Positions 1-5,700 of a stretch of 6,455 bases of DNA are shown one piece after another. The DNA comes from an uncultured Sutterella sp. (GTDB lineage Bacteria > Pseudomonadota > Gammaproteobacteria > Burkholderiales > Burkholderiaceae_F). Under the pieces are notes generated by a model that had not been told where the DNA came from, searched no databases, and was given only the letters and a program-made list of their open reading frames with translations. The DNA is taken from assembly GCA_900553105.1 (NCBI GenBank), contig USCE01000075.1, positions 1 to 6,455 on the forward strand, given 5' to 3'. Numbering within the stretch: the first letter of the stretch is position 1; every line of letters starts with the position of its first letter. The translations under genes and the position numbers were made by a program.

Positions 1-49
1 ACGAGATAGGCTCCGGTCTCGTGGGCTCGGAGATGTGTATAAGAGACAG
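1..49 (+). other. Illumina Nextera i7-side adapter (artefact)
   Basis: This is not genomic DNA. Bases 1-7 (ACGAGAT) match the end of the P7 primer, 8-15 (AGGCTCCG) sit where the 8-base i7 index lies, 16-30 are the Nextera read-2 adapter GTCTCGTGGGCTCGG, and 31-49 are the 19-base Tn5 mosaic end AGATGTGTATAAGAGACAG. The order and spacing are exactly those of a Nextera library molecule. From memory, the index is the reverse complement of N720 (CGGAGCCT). Genomic sequence begins at about position 50. The segment should be trimmed and must not be read as a natural Tn5 end. Confidence 0.98.
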
Positions 50-240
50 TTTGTAACTCACTTTAAATTAAAATTGAAAAAGAAGCGTTGTTTGTTACAT
101 CCTATTTTGAAGACTTTTTTGAGAGTTTCAAGTCTATCTTGAGCTTTGTTACAAAATCACAATTTTCATTAAAAATTGGTTTCACCTAACCGCCTGCGCA
201 TTTCGTACTATTTTCATGTCAAAAAAGTGTAGGGGCTGAC
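50..240. promoter_or_regulatory. AT-rich leader with TTTGTnAC repeats
   Basis: This non-coding, strongly AT-rich stretch lies ahead of the first gene and has stops in all forward frames. It contains TTTGTAAC (50-57), TTTGTTACA (91-99) and TTTGTTACAAA (145-155). The last is a perfect 5-1-5 inverted repeat. The repetition of one core motif in a leader resembles an operator array, but the regulator is unknown and AT-rich sequence produces such matches easily. I found no convincing sigma70 -35/-10 pair. The nearest candidates, TTGTTA (146-151) with a -10-like ATTAAA (168-173), or TACTAT (206-211), are poor. The region probably holds the promoter of the 241-831 gene, but I cannot point to it. Confidence 0.35.
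231..235 (+). promoter_or_regulatory. Shine-Dalgarno that fixes the 241 start
   Basis: AGGGG lies five bases before the ATG at 241. The alternative in-frame ATG at 247 would be 11 bases away, so the upstream start is preferred. Confidence 0.55.
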
Positions 241-831
241 ATGCCGATGCGTTTTTCTTCAACACGATTGATTTTATCGATGCTTTGTGCCGGAATTGCT
301 CCCGTGGCGCAGGCTTCAACGCATTTTATTTTTGTGGCCCAAACTGATTCCGTGCCCGTGGTACCGGCTTGGCGTTTTGATCATCATCAAGCCGAACCGG
401 ATTCACCTAAACATTGGGCAGAGATGAGCGCTCAGGAGCGCGCCGAGCTTTGGCCGTTACTGGAGCCGCGCATGCAGCGTTTTTATTGGACCAGTATGAC
501 TCGTGCCGAGCGTTTGGCCATGCGTGAGCACTTATCTCGTCGTCACGAATACAGTATTCGACATCGTTACACATCTCCCCCTGACAGCCCTGAATTTGAC
601 TCGCGTAAACCACCCTCTCATCGATTAAGTCCTGAAGAACGCGCCCGTATGCGCCAACAGATCCGTGAGATGCATGTGGAGTACTACGAGTTTCGTCATC
701 ATCGCCCTCGCCACGAAGTCGACCGCATGCCTGGCGTTGCCCCTGAGGGAGTTGCACCTTCAGCTCCTGTGCCTGGACAAGGTCCTGATGCAACGCTTGC
801 CATACCTCCGGCTCCGCACCCTGTGCCCTAA
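241..831 (+). CDS. Exported Arg/His/Pro-rich protein, DUF3106/CpxP-like (unknown function)
   Basis: I do not recognise a named gene. The 196-residue product starts with a typical Sec signal peptide: Arg4 and Arg9, a hydrophobic core at about 10-22, and an A-x-A site (Ala23-Gln-Ala25), predicting cleavage before Ser26. The lipobox pattern is absent around Cys16, so a lipoprotein is unlikely. The mature part has three copies of a short [ML][ST]xxER motif: MSAQER (62-67), MTRAER (86-91) and LSPEER (129-134). Each begins a predicted charged helix, and the first two also share an upstream Trp (59, 83). Residues 145-158 are rich in His and Arg, and the tail from about 164 is Pro/Ala/Gly-rich and probably disordered. 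Helix starts of this type are known in DUF3106 proteins and the CpxP/Spy/heavy-metal-resistor group, so a periplasmic helical protein is likely. Metal or envelope-stress sensing is only speculation. The first neighbour downstream is tsaB, 79 bases away, with no obvious functional tie. Confidence 0.8.
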   Translation: MPMRFSSTRLILSMLCAGIAPVAQASTHFIFVAQTDSVPVVPAWRFDHHQAEPDSPKHWAEMSAQERAELWPLLEPRMQRFYWTSMTRAERLAMREHLSRRHEYSIRHRYTSPPDSPEFDSRKPPSHRLSPEERARMRQQIREMHVEYYEFRHHRPRHEVDRMPGVAPEGVAPSAPVPGQGPDATLAIPPAPHPVP

Positions 832-855
832 TTCGCCTATAAGTCGTAAAGTACA

Positions 856-870
856 CACGGCGCTGCCGTG
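856..870 (+). other. Stem-loop 1 in the spacer before tsaB
   Basis: CACGGC (856-861) and GCCGTG (865-870) form a perfect 6-bp GC-rich stem with a 3-base loop, 25 bases after the stop of the upstream gene. The following bases, CTAAGATT, are not a T-tract, so it does not meet the usual definition of an intrinsic terminator. It may protect the 3' end of the upstream transcript, or act with the next hairpin in the leader of tsaB. Confidence 0.45.
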
Positions 871-874
871 CTAA

Positions 875-908
875 GATTGCCGCATTCTATTATGGAGTGG
901 CGGCAATC
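875..908 (+). promoter_or_regulatory. Stem-loop 2 enclosing the tsaB ribosome-binding site
   Basis: GATTGCCGC (875-883) and GCGGCAATC (900-908) are a perfect 9-bp inverted repeat with a 16-base loop. The loop carries the only Shine-Dalgarno-like sequence for tsaB, GGAG at 894-897. The 3' arm ends two bases before the ATG at 911, so the stem lies between the ribosome-binding site and the start codon. If it forms in RNA it should affect translation of tsaB and, through coupling, rimI. It could equally be a protein-binding dyad in DNA. Confidence 0.5.
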
Positions 909-910
909 CT

Positions 911-1597
911 ATGTCTTGTCTATTGGCTTTTGATACTTCAACGGAATTCGGATCGGTGGCCCTTGTTACACCGGCAGGCCTTTTCACACGCTTTGAAAAG
1001 CTCGGCAATACGCATTCCGAGCACATGTTGCCCTGGATTGACGAACTGTTGCAAGAGGCGGCGATCAAAGGTAAAGACTTAGATGGCATTGTTTTTGGCG
1101 CTGGTCCGGGCTCCTTTACTGGGCTTCGCATCGCATGCGGTTTGGCACAAGGCTTGGGCTATGGCTGGGATAAACCTGTCTTACCGGTTTCTACGTTGGC
1201 AGCTTTGGCTTACCGTTTTCGACAAAATGGCAAGCGTATCGGCATTCTCAATGACGCCCGTATGAATGAGTGCTATGCCGCGGTTTTTTCTTTTGAGGAC
1301 GGCAAACAAACGACTGTTACTTCTGAACAGTTGATTAAACCTTCACAAGTTGAGTTCTGGCTTGCTGAGTACCGCGTGGATTTTGTTACCGGTACAGCAA
1401 TTGGAGTGTATGAAATGACATTACCGCGGACCGCACAGTTTGAGCCCATGAAGGCGCAGTATTTGTTGGAGTATGCTCAAGGTTTAGCAGATTCGCTTTC
1501 GCAGATGTGGGTCAGTGCCGATCAGGCGGCACCACTTTATGTCAGAGACCGTGTTGCTCTCACGATTAAAGAGCGTCAAGCTGGAGAGCACCTGTGA
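911..1597 (+). CDS. tsaB: tRNA t6A37 threonylcarbamoyltransferase complex subunit TsaB
   Basis: TsaB is a cytoplasmic partner of TsaD and TsaE. The complex moves the threonylcarbamoyl group made by TsaC onto A37 of ANN-decoding tRNAs. TsaB is an ASKHA-fold protein related to TsaD that acts as a scaffold rather than as the catalyst. The 228 residues match the family length (E. coli about 231). Visible signatures are the N-terminal phosphate-loop-like FDTST (7-11), G-x-GPGSFTGLR (63-73) followed by the AQGL helix (79-82), the DARM-x-E-x-Y motif (115-122), and the C-terminal PLYVRDRVALT (208-218). The start at 911 places the conserved LLAFDTST strand at the very N-terminus, as in homologues. Its ribosome-binding site is distant (GGAG, 13 bases) and lies inside a hairpin loop. 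The stop overlaps the rimI start by four bases, so the two are translationally coupled. Confidence 0.95.
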   Translation: MSCLLAFDTSTEFGSVALVTPAGLFTRFEKLGNTHSEHMLPWIDELLQEAAIKGKDLDGIVFGAGPGSFTGLRIACGLAQGLGYGWDKPVLPVSTLAALAYRFRQNGKRIGILNDARMNECYAAVFSFEDGKQTTVTSEQLIKPSQVEFWLAEYRVDFVTGTAIGVYEMTLPRTAQFEPMKAQYLLEYAQGLADSLSQMWVSADQAAPLYVRDRVALTIKERQAGEHL

Positions 1598-2043
1598 GTA
1601 CCATTACCTTTAGTGGCGTGCAAGAAAAAGAGTTGCAGACCATTGCTGAGCTCGATGCTCGTGCCTTTGAATTTCCTTGGTCACTGGGCGACTTTGAGGG
1701 CTCTTGGCGAGCCGGTCATCAATTTATTGCAATCCGAGATAATGACCAACTGGTGGGCTACGCGGTCTACATGAGCATTTTTGAAAATGCGGAGCTCTTA
1801 ACGATCGCGATTGACCCGCCCTTTCAAGGTAAGGGCTATGGGCGCGTGTTGCTCGAGCAATTGTGTGCGCGATTGGCCAGTTGGGGCATTGAGAACTTTT
1901 TCTTAGAAGTGCGTCCAAGTAACACCAAGGCACTGGGGCTTTACCAAAAACTTGGCTTTGAAGAAATTTCCCGCCGAAAAGATTACTATCCGACTCATGA
2001 CGGTCGTGAAGATGCGATCGTGATGTGTAAGAAACTGCGTTAA
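1594..2043 (+). CDS. rimI: Ribosomal protein S18 alanine N-acetyltransferase RimI
   Basis: This is a GNAT-fold enzyme that transfers an acetyl group from acetyl-CoA to the N-terminal alanine of ribosomal protein S18 in the cytoplasm. The 149 residues equal the usual size (E. coli 148). Visible features are FPWS (27-30), the acetyl-CoA pyrophosphate-binding Q78-x-x-G-x-G83 loop after the IAIDP strand, the LEVR segment with Glu105, S109-N110, and Tyr117. By alignment to E. coli RimI, Glu105 and Tyr117 correspond to the catalytic Glu103 and Tyr115. The C-terminal YYPTHDGREDAIVM is a close match to the RimI signature, which separates it from generic GNATs. The start is GTG, overlapping the tsaB TGA as GTGA, with GGAG seven bases upstream at 1583-1586. 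A tsaB-rimI pairing is common in proteobacteria. Confidence 0.95.
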   Translation: MSTITFSGVQEKELQTIAELDARAFEFPWSLGDFEGSWRAGHQFIAIRDNDQLVGYAVYMSIFENAELLTIAIDPPFQGKGYGRVLLEQLCARLASWGIENFFLEVRPSNTKALGLYQKLGFEEISRRKDYYPTHDGREDAIVMCKKLR

Positions 2044-2055
2044 TTGGACTGTTGT

Positions 2056-2973
2056 ATGATGACAAATAACTCTGAGGCAATTCGTTTGTGGATGGCTATG
2101 GAAATCGGCCCGTATTGGATTGGGCGCGATGATGATGATCCATTGTCTCCAGCGGCCATTGTTAACGATGAGCCGCCGCAACGGGTTTTTGTCGCCGCCC
2201 AAGAAAATGCTACATCTAAACCTGCGCAAGGCACGGTGAGTACTCCGATTCAAAAGCCTGTGCAAGAGCATGTTCAGCACGTTACGCCTTGCTTATCGTC
2301 TACAGCCTCGCAGCCATCAGCATTTTCATTAAGTTCGAGTAAACGAGCCGATGCGCTACCAGCCAAAGCCCCTGATGCTGAGACGCTTGCTCGCATTAAG
2401 ACCGCGGATTGGCAGACGCTTTCGTCCATTGTGGCCTCGTGTCAATTGTGCCCGGCTCTAGTTCAAAATCGACTCTCTACCGTTTTTGGTACCGCAGAGC
2501 CCACCGCGCGCATGGTGATCGTTGGTGAAGCCCCGGGCCGAGATGAAGATTTACAAGGCAAGCCTTTTGTGGGTAAAAGCGGGGAGTTACTTGAAAATAT
2601 TCTCAAGGCCTGCGGTCTTAAGCGAGGTAGCGACGTAGCGATTATCAACGTATTGAAGTGTCGCCCGCCTAACAATCGTGATCCGCAAGATGACGAGATT
2701 CGAGCCTGCGGCCACTTCCTTCGCCGTCAACTCGAAATTCTTAATCCGACAACTATTGTTTTGGCCAGCCGTTTTGCAGCCCACACATTGCTCAAGACCG
2801 ATTTGTCAACAGGTAAGCTTCGAGGGACTGTTCATCAGGTTGACGTAAACGGCCGAGCGGTGCCCGCCGTTGTTACCTATCATCCTTCTTATCTGTTGCG
2901 TTCGCCGGTTGCTAAAAATGACGCTTGGCGGGACTTCTGTGCAGCTAAGGATCTTCTGACTCGCGCCCTCTGA
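2056..2973 (+). CDS. Uracil-DNA glycosylase, family 4 (4Fe-4S)
   Basis: The enzyme excises uracil from DNA as the first step of base-excision repair. The 305-residue product has a C-terminal family 4 domain from about residue 116. The four cluster ligands are visible as C129-x2-C132 and C202-x15-C218, the standard spacing. Motif 1 is GEAPGRDEDLQGKPFVG (157-173) and motif 2 is HPSYLLR (276-282). The first 40 or so residues include a conserved-looking RLWMAMEIGPYW segment (10-21). A Ser/Thr/Pro/Gln-rich, probably disordered linker follows (about 45-115). N-terminal extensions of this kind are usual in betaproteobacterial members, whereas thermophilic homologues of about 200 residues lack them. 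I chose ATG 2056; ATG 2059 and a TTG at 2044 directly after the rimI stop are possible, and the Shine-Dalgarno is weak for all. It lies 12 bases after rimI and is probably co-transcribed with tsaB-rimI. It is sometimes annotated as a phage SPO1 DNA polymerase-related protein. Confidence 0.93.
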   Translation: MMTNNSEAIRLWMAMEIGPYWIGRDDDDPLSPAAIVNDEPPQRVFVAAQENATSKPAQGTVSTPIQKPVQEHVQHVTPCLSSTASQPSAFSLSSSKRADALPAKAPDAETLARIKTADWQTLSSIVASCQLCPALVQNRLSTVFGTAEPTARMVIVGEAPGRDEDLQGKPFVGKSGELLENILKACGLKRGSDVAIINVLKCRPPNNRDPQDDEIRACGHFLRRQLEILNPTTIVLASRFAAHTLLKTDLSTGKLRGTVHQVDVNGRAVPAVVTYHPSYLLRSPVAKNDAWRDFCAAKDLLTRAL

Positions 2974-2990
2974 ACTCAGGCCATAATTGA

Positions 2991-4316
2991 TTAATGGCGT
3001 TTGTCTTCGCCGATTAAGTGCGTCGAGTCATATTCGCGTTGATTGATAAAGTGCTTGGCAATGACCACTAACATGGATGCTGTTACAAAGATGCCGAAAA
3101 TGACCATTGTCGCCGGAACACTCAAATCCCAGTGAATCAACAAAGAATAGATCCCGAGCATGACAAGAATGGAGCTATTTTCGTTGAAATTTTGAACCGC
3201 GATGGAGCGTCCAGCGCTCATGAGCACATAACCTCTGTGTTGCAAAAGCGCATTCATAGGAACGACAAAAAAGCCTGCGCAGATGCCCACCGTGATCATG
3301 ATAAGGCTTGCAATACATTCGGCCAAACCAAGGTCAAATCCGAAAATGGTTAAGCTTGTATCTGGAACCATGGAGCGATTGAAGTAGGCGCAACATGTTA
3401 CCAATATGCCCATGATAACGCCCATCCATAAGACTTTCAGAGAATTTTTCAGGCTGACTAACTGCGCGGCCAAAATAGCACCGATTGCAATGCCGATACT
3501 GACAACGGCCTGCAAAATACACCCTTCTGACAGATTCATCCCAAGAGCATATTCAGCCCATTTGAGTACGAGAAATTGCAGAACGGCACCGGCACCCCAG
3601 AAAAGGGTCGTGACGGCCAGAGAAATTTGCCCCAAGCGGTCTGCCCATAAAATGGCACAACTCTTATAGAACGATTTCAATGTTTCAATCGGTCTAAAGT
3701 CGGCTTTAGGGTAACGAGCTCCGGTGTCGGGAATGAGGAGATTGGCTCCGGCGGCGGTCAAGTAGATGAAAACAATGATGGCAATGGCGGCTTGTGCAGG
3801 TGTGGCAATGCCCAGGGATTCAAAGGGAATGCCACTGGCTAAAATGGTGCAGCTGACCGTATCGCTGATCAGAACTCCCCCCAAAACCACACCTAAAATA
3901 ATCGAAGCTACCGTCAAGCCTTCAATCCAGCTGTTGGCTAAAACAAGTTTAACGGGGGGAAGAAGTTCGGTGAGAATACCGTATTTGGCCGGGGAGTAGG
4001 CGGCTGCACCAATACCCACGATGGCATAAGCCAGTAGCGGATGAGAACCAAAGAGCATCAGTAGACACCCTGCCACTTTGAGCATATTGGTGATCAGCAT
4101 GACTCGGCCCTTGGGCATTGAGTCGGCGAAAATGCCGACGTAGGCTGCGAGCAATATGTAGCTGATGACAAAAAACAGTTTCAGTAGTGGCGTCATCCAA
4201 TCGGGCGCATTCATCTGCGCCAGTAAGGCGATAGCGGCAATCAAGAGCGCATTATCCGCCAAGCTCGACAGAAATTGCGCACTCATGATTGAGTAAAAGC
4301 CGCGTTCCATGGACAA
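2991..4316 (-). CDS. lplT: Lysophospholipid transporter LplT (MFS)
   Basis: This is an inner-membrane major-facilitator protein that flips lysophospholipids to the cytoplasmic leaflet, where the acyltransferase Aas re-acylates them in E. coli. The 441-residue product is highly hydrophobic and fits about 12 TM helices. The family N-terminus RGFYSIMSAQFLSSLADNA (5-23) is clear. MFS loop motif A is present as G61-IFA-D65-SMPK-G70-R71, and SPAKYGILTELLP follows TM4. It is somewhat longer than E. coli LplT (397), with a short charged C-terminal tail. No aas gene or acyltransferase domain is attached here; stand-alone lplT next to alr is a layout I associate with betaproteobacteria. The start is uncertain: TTG 4316 sits at ideal distance from a strong AAGGAGA, whereas ATG 4310 gives the N-terminus MERGFYS most like homologues. 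It converges on udg with 17 bases between stops. Confidence 0.94.
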   Translation of the reverse strand: MSMERGFYSIMSAQFLSSLADNALLIAAIALLAQMNAPDWMTPLLKLFFVISYILLAAYVGIFADSMPKGRVMLITNMLKVAGCLLMLFGSHPLLAYAIVGIGAAAYSPAKYGILTELLPPVKLVLANSWIEGLTVASIILGVVLGGVLISDTVSCTILASGIPFESLGIATPAQAAIAIIVFIYLTAAGANLLIPDTGARYPKADFRPIETLKSFYKSCAILWADRLGQISLAVTTLFWGAGAVLQFLVLKWAEYALGMNLSEGCILQAVVSIGIAIGAILAAQLVSLKNSLKVLWMGVIMGILVTCCAYFNRSMVPDTSLTIFGFDLGLAECIASLIMITVGICAGFFVVPMNALLQHRGYVLMSAGRSIAVQNFNENSSILVMLGIYSLLIHWDLSVPATMVIFGIFVTASMLVVIAKHFINQREYDSTHLIGEDKRH

Positions 4317-4323
4317 AGTCAGT

Positions 4324-4330
4324 TCTCCTT
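4324..4330 (-). promoter_or_regulatory. Strong Shine-Dalgarno of lplT, favouring a TTG start
   Basis: The minus strand reads AAGGAGA, near-perfectly complementary to the 16S rRNA tail. It ends seven bases before TTG (4316-4314) and 13 bases before ATG (4310-4308). Spacing favours TTG; conservation of the N-terminus favours ATG. Confidence 0.7.
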
Positions 4331-4343
4331 ACGTAACCCGTCG

Positions 4344-4352
4344 ATTCTAACA
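4344..4352 (-). promoter_or_regulatory. Candidate extended -10 promoter of lplT
   Basis: The minus strand reads TGT-TAGAAT, an extended -10 (TGn) followed by a hexamer matching TATAAT at five of six positions. No clear -35 is found 16-18 bases upstream, which is tolerable for an extended -10 promoter. Transcription would start near 4337, giving a leader of about 20 bases that just includes the strong Shine-Dalgarno. Confidence 0.35.
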
Positions 4353-4454
4353 GGATTGTCGCGCTCTCTGACGATATTTATCATCGGGGTTTTGCCCCAA
4401 AAAATGTGACAGGATGCTACTAATTGAGGTAATGAGACCTATTATCGCTGTAAC

Positions 4455-4468
4455 GCACTTTAAAGCGC
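4455..4468. promoter_or_regulatory. Dyad in the lplT/alr spacer
   Basis: GCACTTTAAAGCGC is an almost perfect 14-base palindrome (six of seven pairs match, A4457/C4466 being the exception) centred between divergent genes. A palindrome with no loop is more like a protein-binding site than an RNA hairpin. The cognate regulator is unknown, and one such palindrome in 290 bases could be chance. Confidence 0.25.
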
Positions 4469-4560
4469 TTCAAAAAGAATTTGTCAAAGATAGGAACTCT
4501 CATGCATTTAGTAACGCGCACGATTATCAAATGCGCTAAGATGAGGAGCTTGAGTTTGAG

Positions 4561-4582
4561 GTGACTGAATACGATCAGTCAC
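4561..4582 (+). promoter_or_regulatory. Stem-loop in the alr leader
   Basis: GTGACTGA (4561-4568) and TCAGTCAC (4575-4582) form a perfect 8-bp stem with a 6-base loop, ending 24 bases before the alr ATG. No T-tract follows (GGATTTGTAAAG), so it is not an intrinsic terminator. It could be an operator dyad or a 5'UTR structure. The alr ribosome-binding site, weak AAAGAAAG, lies in the single-stranded stretch after it. Confidence 0.45.
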
Positions 4583-4606
4583 GGATTTGTAAAGAAAGAA
4601 TTTGTT

Positions 4607-5695
4607 ATGCCACGTCCTATTTTAGCCACCATTCATATGGGTAGCCTGCGTCATAACCTTGAACGGATGCGTGAGGCGGCCGGTCAACGAACGCTCTGGG
4701 CGGTTGTAAAGGCCAATGCTTATGGCCACGGTTTATTTCGTGCAGCTCGAGCTTTTGCCGATGCTGACGGTCTGGCACTGATCGATTTGTGTGATGCCGA
4801 TGCCGTGCGTCGGCAAGGTTGGACGAAGCGCTTATTGCTATTGGAAGGTTTTTTTGACGAAACGGATTTGCCGTTACTTGAGCGTGATGATATCGAAACA
4901 ATTGTGCATAACGATGCCATGATCGATATGCTTCGCGCTCATGCACCATTTAAAAAGATCAAGGTTCATATCAAGATTAACTCTGGCATGAACCGTTTAG
5001 GATTCTTACCGCAAGACGAACAACGAGTTCGTCAAGCGCTTGAAGCCATCAAAGGCGTGCATGTGATGGGAATCGTCACGCACTTTGCCAATGCTGAGCC
5101 CACTTACGGAGCTGGTAAGCCCTCGACAGTGTCTGAACAGCTTTCTCGTATGGCAACTGTGGCTGATCAGGATCGGTCGTTTTGTATGGCAAACTCTGCG
5201 GCCACACTTTTTCAAGCCGATGTTAAAGGGGATGCCGTGCGTGCCGGGGTGGCTCTATACGGTGCAAGTCCTGATAGCCATTATACAAGCCAAGAACTTG
5301 GCATTTGTCCAGCTATGACGCTCTCGGCGAAGATTTTGGCGATTCAAAATGTCCCCGCGGGTGAAGCGATCGGATACGGTTCGCGCTTTGTCACCCACCG
5401 AGACTCTCGTATTGCCGTCGTTGCTTGCGGCTATGCCGACGGTTATCCTCGTCGTGCCCCTGACGGTACGCCCACCTATGTTGAAGGCAAAATTGCGCCG
5501 CTCGTGGGATCGGTTTCCATGGATATGCTCACCATTGACGTTACCGACGTGCCCGAAGCTCAATTAGGCAGTACGGTGGAAATGTGGGGTAAACATATCA
5601 GTATCAATGAAGTCGCAGGTCTTTGCGGCACTATCGGCTATGAATTGATGTGCGCTTTGGCGCTTCGGGTTCCCATTGCCGAAGATGAGGCGTGA
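4607..5695 (+). CDS. alr: Alanine racemase (PLP-dependent)
   Basis: The enzyme interconverts L- and D-alanine in the cytoplasm and supplies D-Ala for peptidoglycan. The 362 residues are the usual length. The N-terminal TIM barrel carries the PLP-binding K35 in VVKANAYGHG (33-42), the IKINSGMNRLGF stretch (K123, R130), and THF and ANSAAT motifs. The C-terminal beta domain carries the second catalytic base Tyr257 in GYGSRF, the CGYADGYPR loop, and the substrate-site SMDM (Met305-Asp306). All key residues are present, so it should be active. NSGMNRLGF, in place of the DTGM of many other racemases, is a form I associate with betaproteobacteria. The start is unambiguous: the upstream in-frame stop TGA at 4562 leaves no other ATG, GTG or TTG. 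The Shine-Dalgarno is weak. A biosynthetic Alr and a catabolic DadX cannot be told apart from sequence alone, but there is no dadA here. It is followed after five bases by radA. Confidence 0.96.
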   Translation: MPRPILATIHMGSLRHNLERMREAAGQRTLWAVVKANAYGHGLFRAARAFADADGLALIDLCDADAVRRQGWTKRLLLLEGFFDETDLPLLERDDIETIVHNDAMIDMLRAHAPFKKIKVHIKINSGMNRLGFLPQDEQRVRQALEAIKGVHVMGIVTHFANAEPTYGAGKPSTVSEQLSRMATVADQDRSFCMANSAATLFQADVKGDAVRAGVALYGASPDSHYTSQELGICPAMTLSAKILAIQNVPAGEAIGYGSRFVTHRDSRIAVVACGYADGYPRRAPDGTPTYVEGKIAPLVGSVSMDMLTIDVTDVPEAQLGSTVEMWGKHISINEVAGLCGTIGYELMCALALRVPIAEDEA

Positions 5696-5700
5696 TTGCC

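Larger units (their letters stand above)
4317..4606. other. Divergent lplT/alr spacer
   Basis: This 290-base gene-free spacer separates divergent lplT and alr, so it should hold both promoters. Besides the elements listed separately it contains GGGG-TTTTG-CCCC (4386-4398), a 4-bp stem without a T-tract on the correct side of either strand. It also has the heptamer GTAACGC twice in the same orientation (4450-4456 and 4511-4517, 61 bases apart). I could not find a good sigma70 pair for alr: TTGTCA (4481-4486) lacks a good -10 at the right distance. I see no small gene that I would defend. Confidence 0.5.

Noticed and set aside
407..856. 149-codon open frame on the minus strand
   Set aside because: It is antisense to the exported-protein gene, whose signal peptide, repeats and Shine-Dalgarno are convincing. 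The antisense product has no recognisable motif.
856..870. Stem-loop 1 as an intrinsic terminator of the first gene
   Set aside because: No run of T follows the stem in the + direction (CTAAGATTGCC).
1903..2280. Minus-strand open frames across the rimI/udg junction
   Set aside because: They overlap two genes with full family signatures on the other strand and encode no recognisable domain.
4386..4398. GGGG-TTTTG-CCCC as a terminator
   Set aside because: The A-run follows on the + strand, so on the minus strand the T-run precedes the stem. It is wrong for both directions, and no gene ends nearby.
4541..4564. Leader-peptide ORF (ATG AGG AGC ... TGA, seven codons) before alr
   Set aside because: There is no ribosome-binding site, no run of regulatory codons and no attenuator-like hairpin with a T-tract after it. 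An ORF this short is expected by chance.
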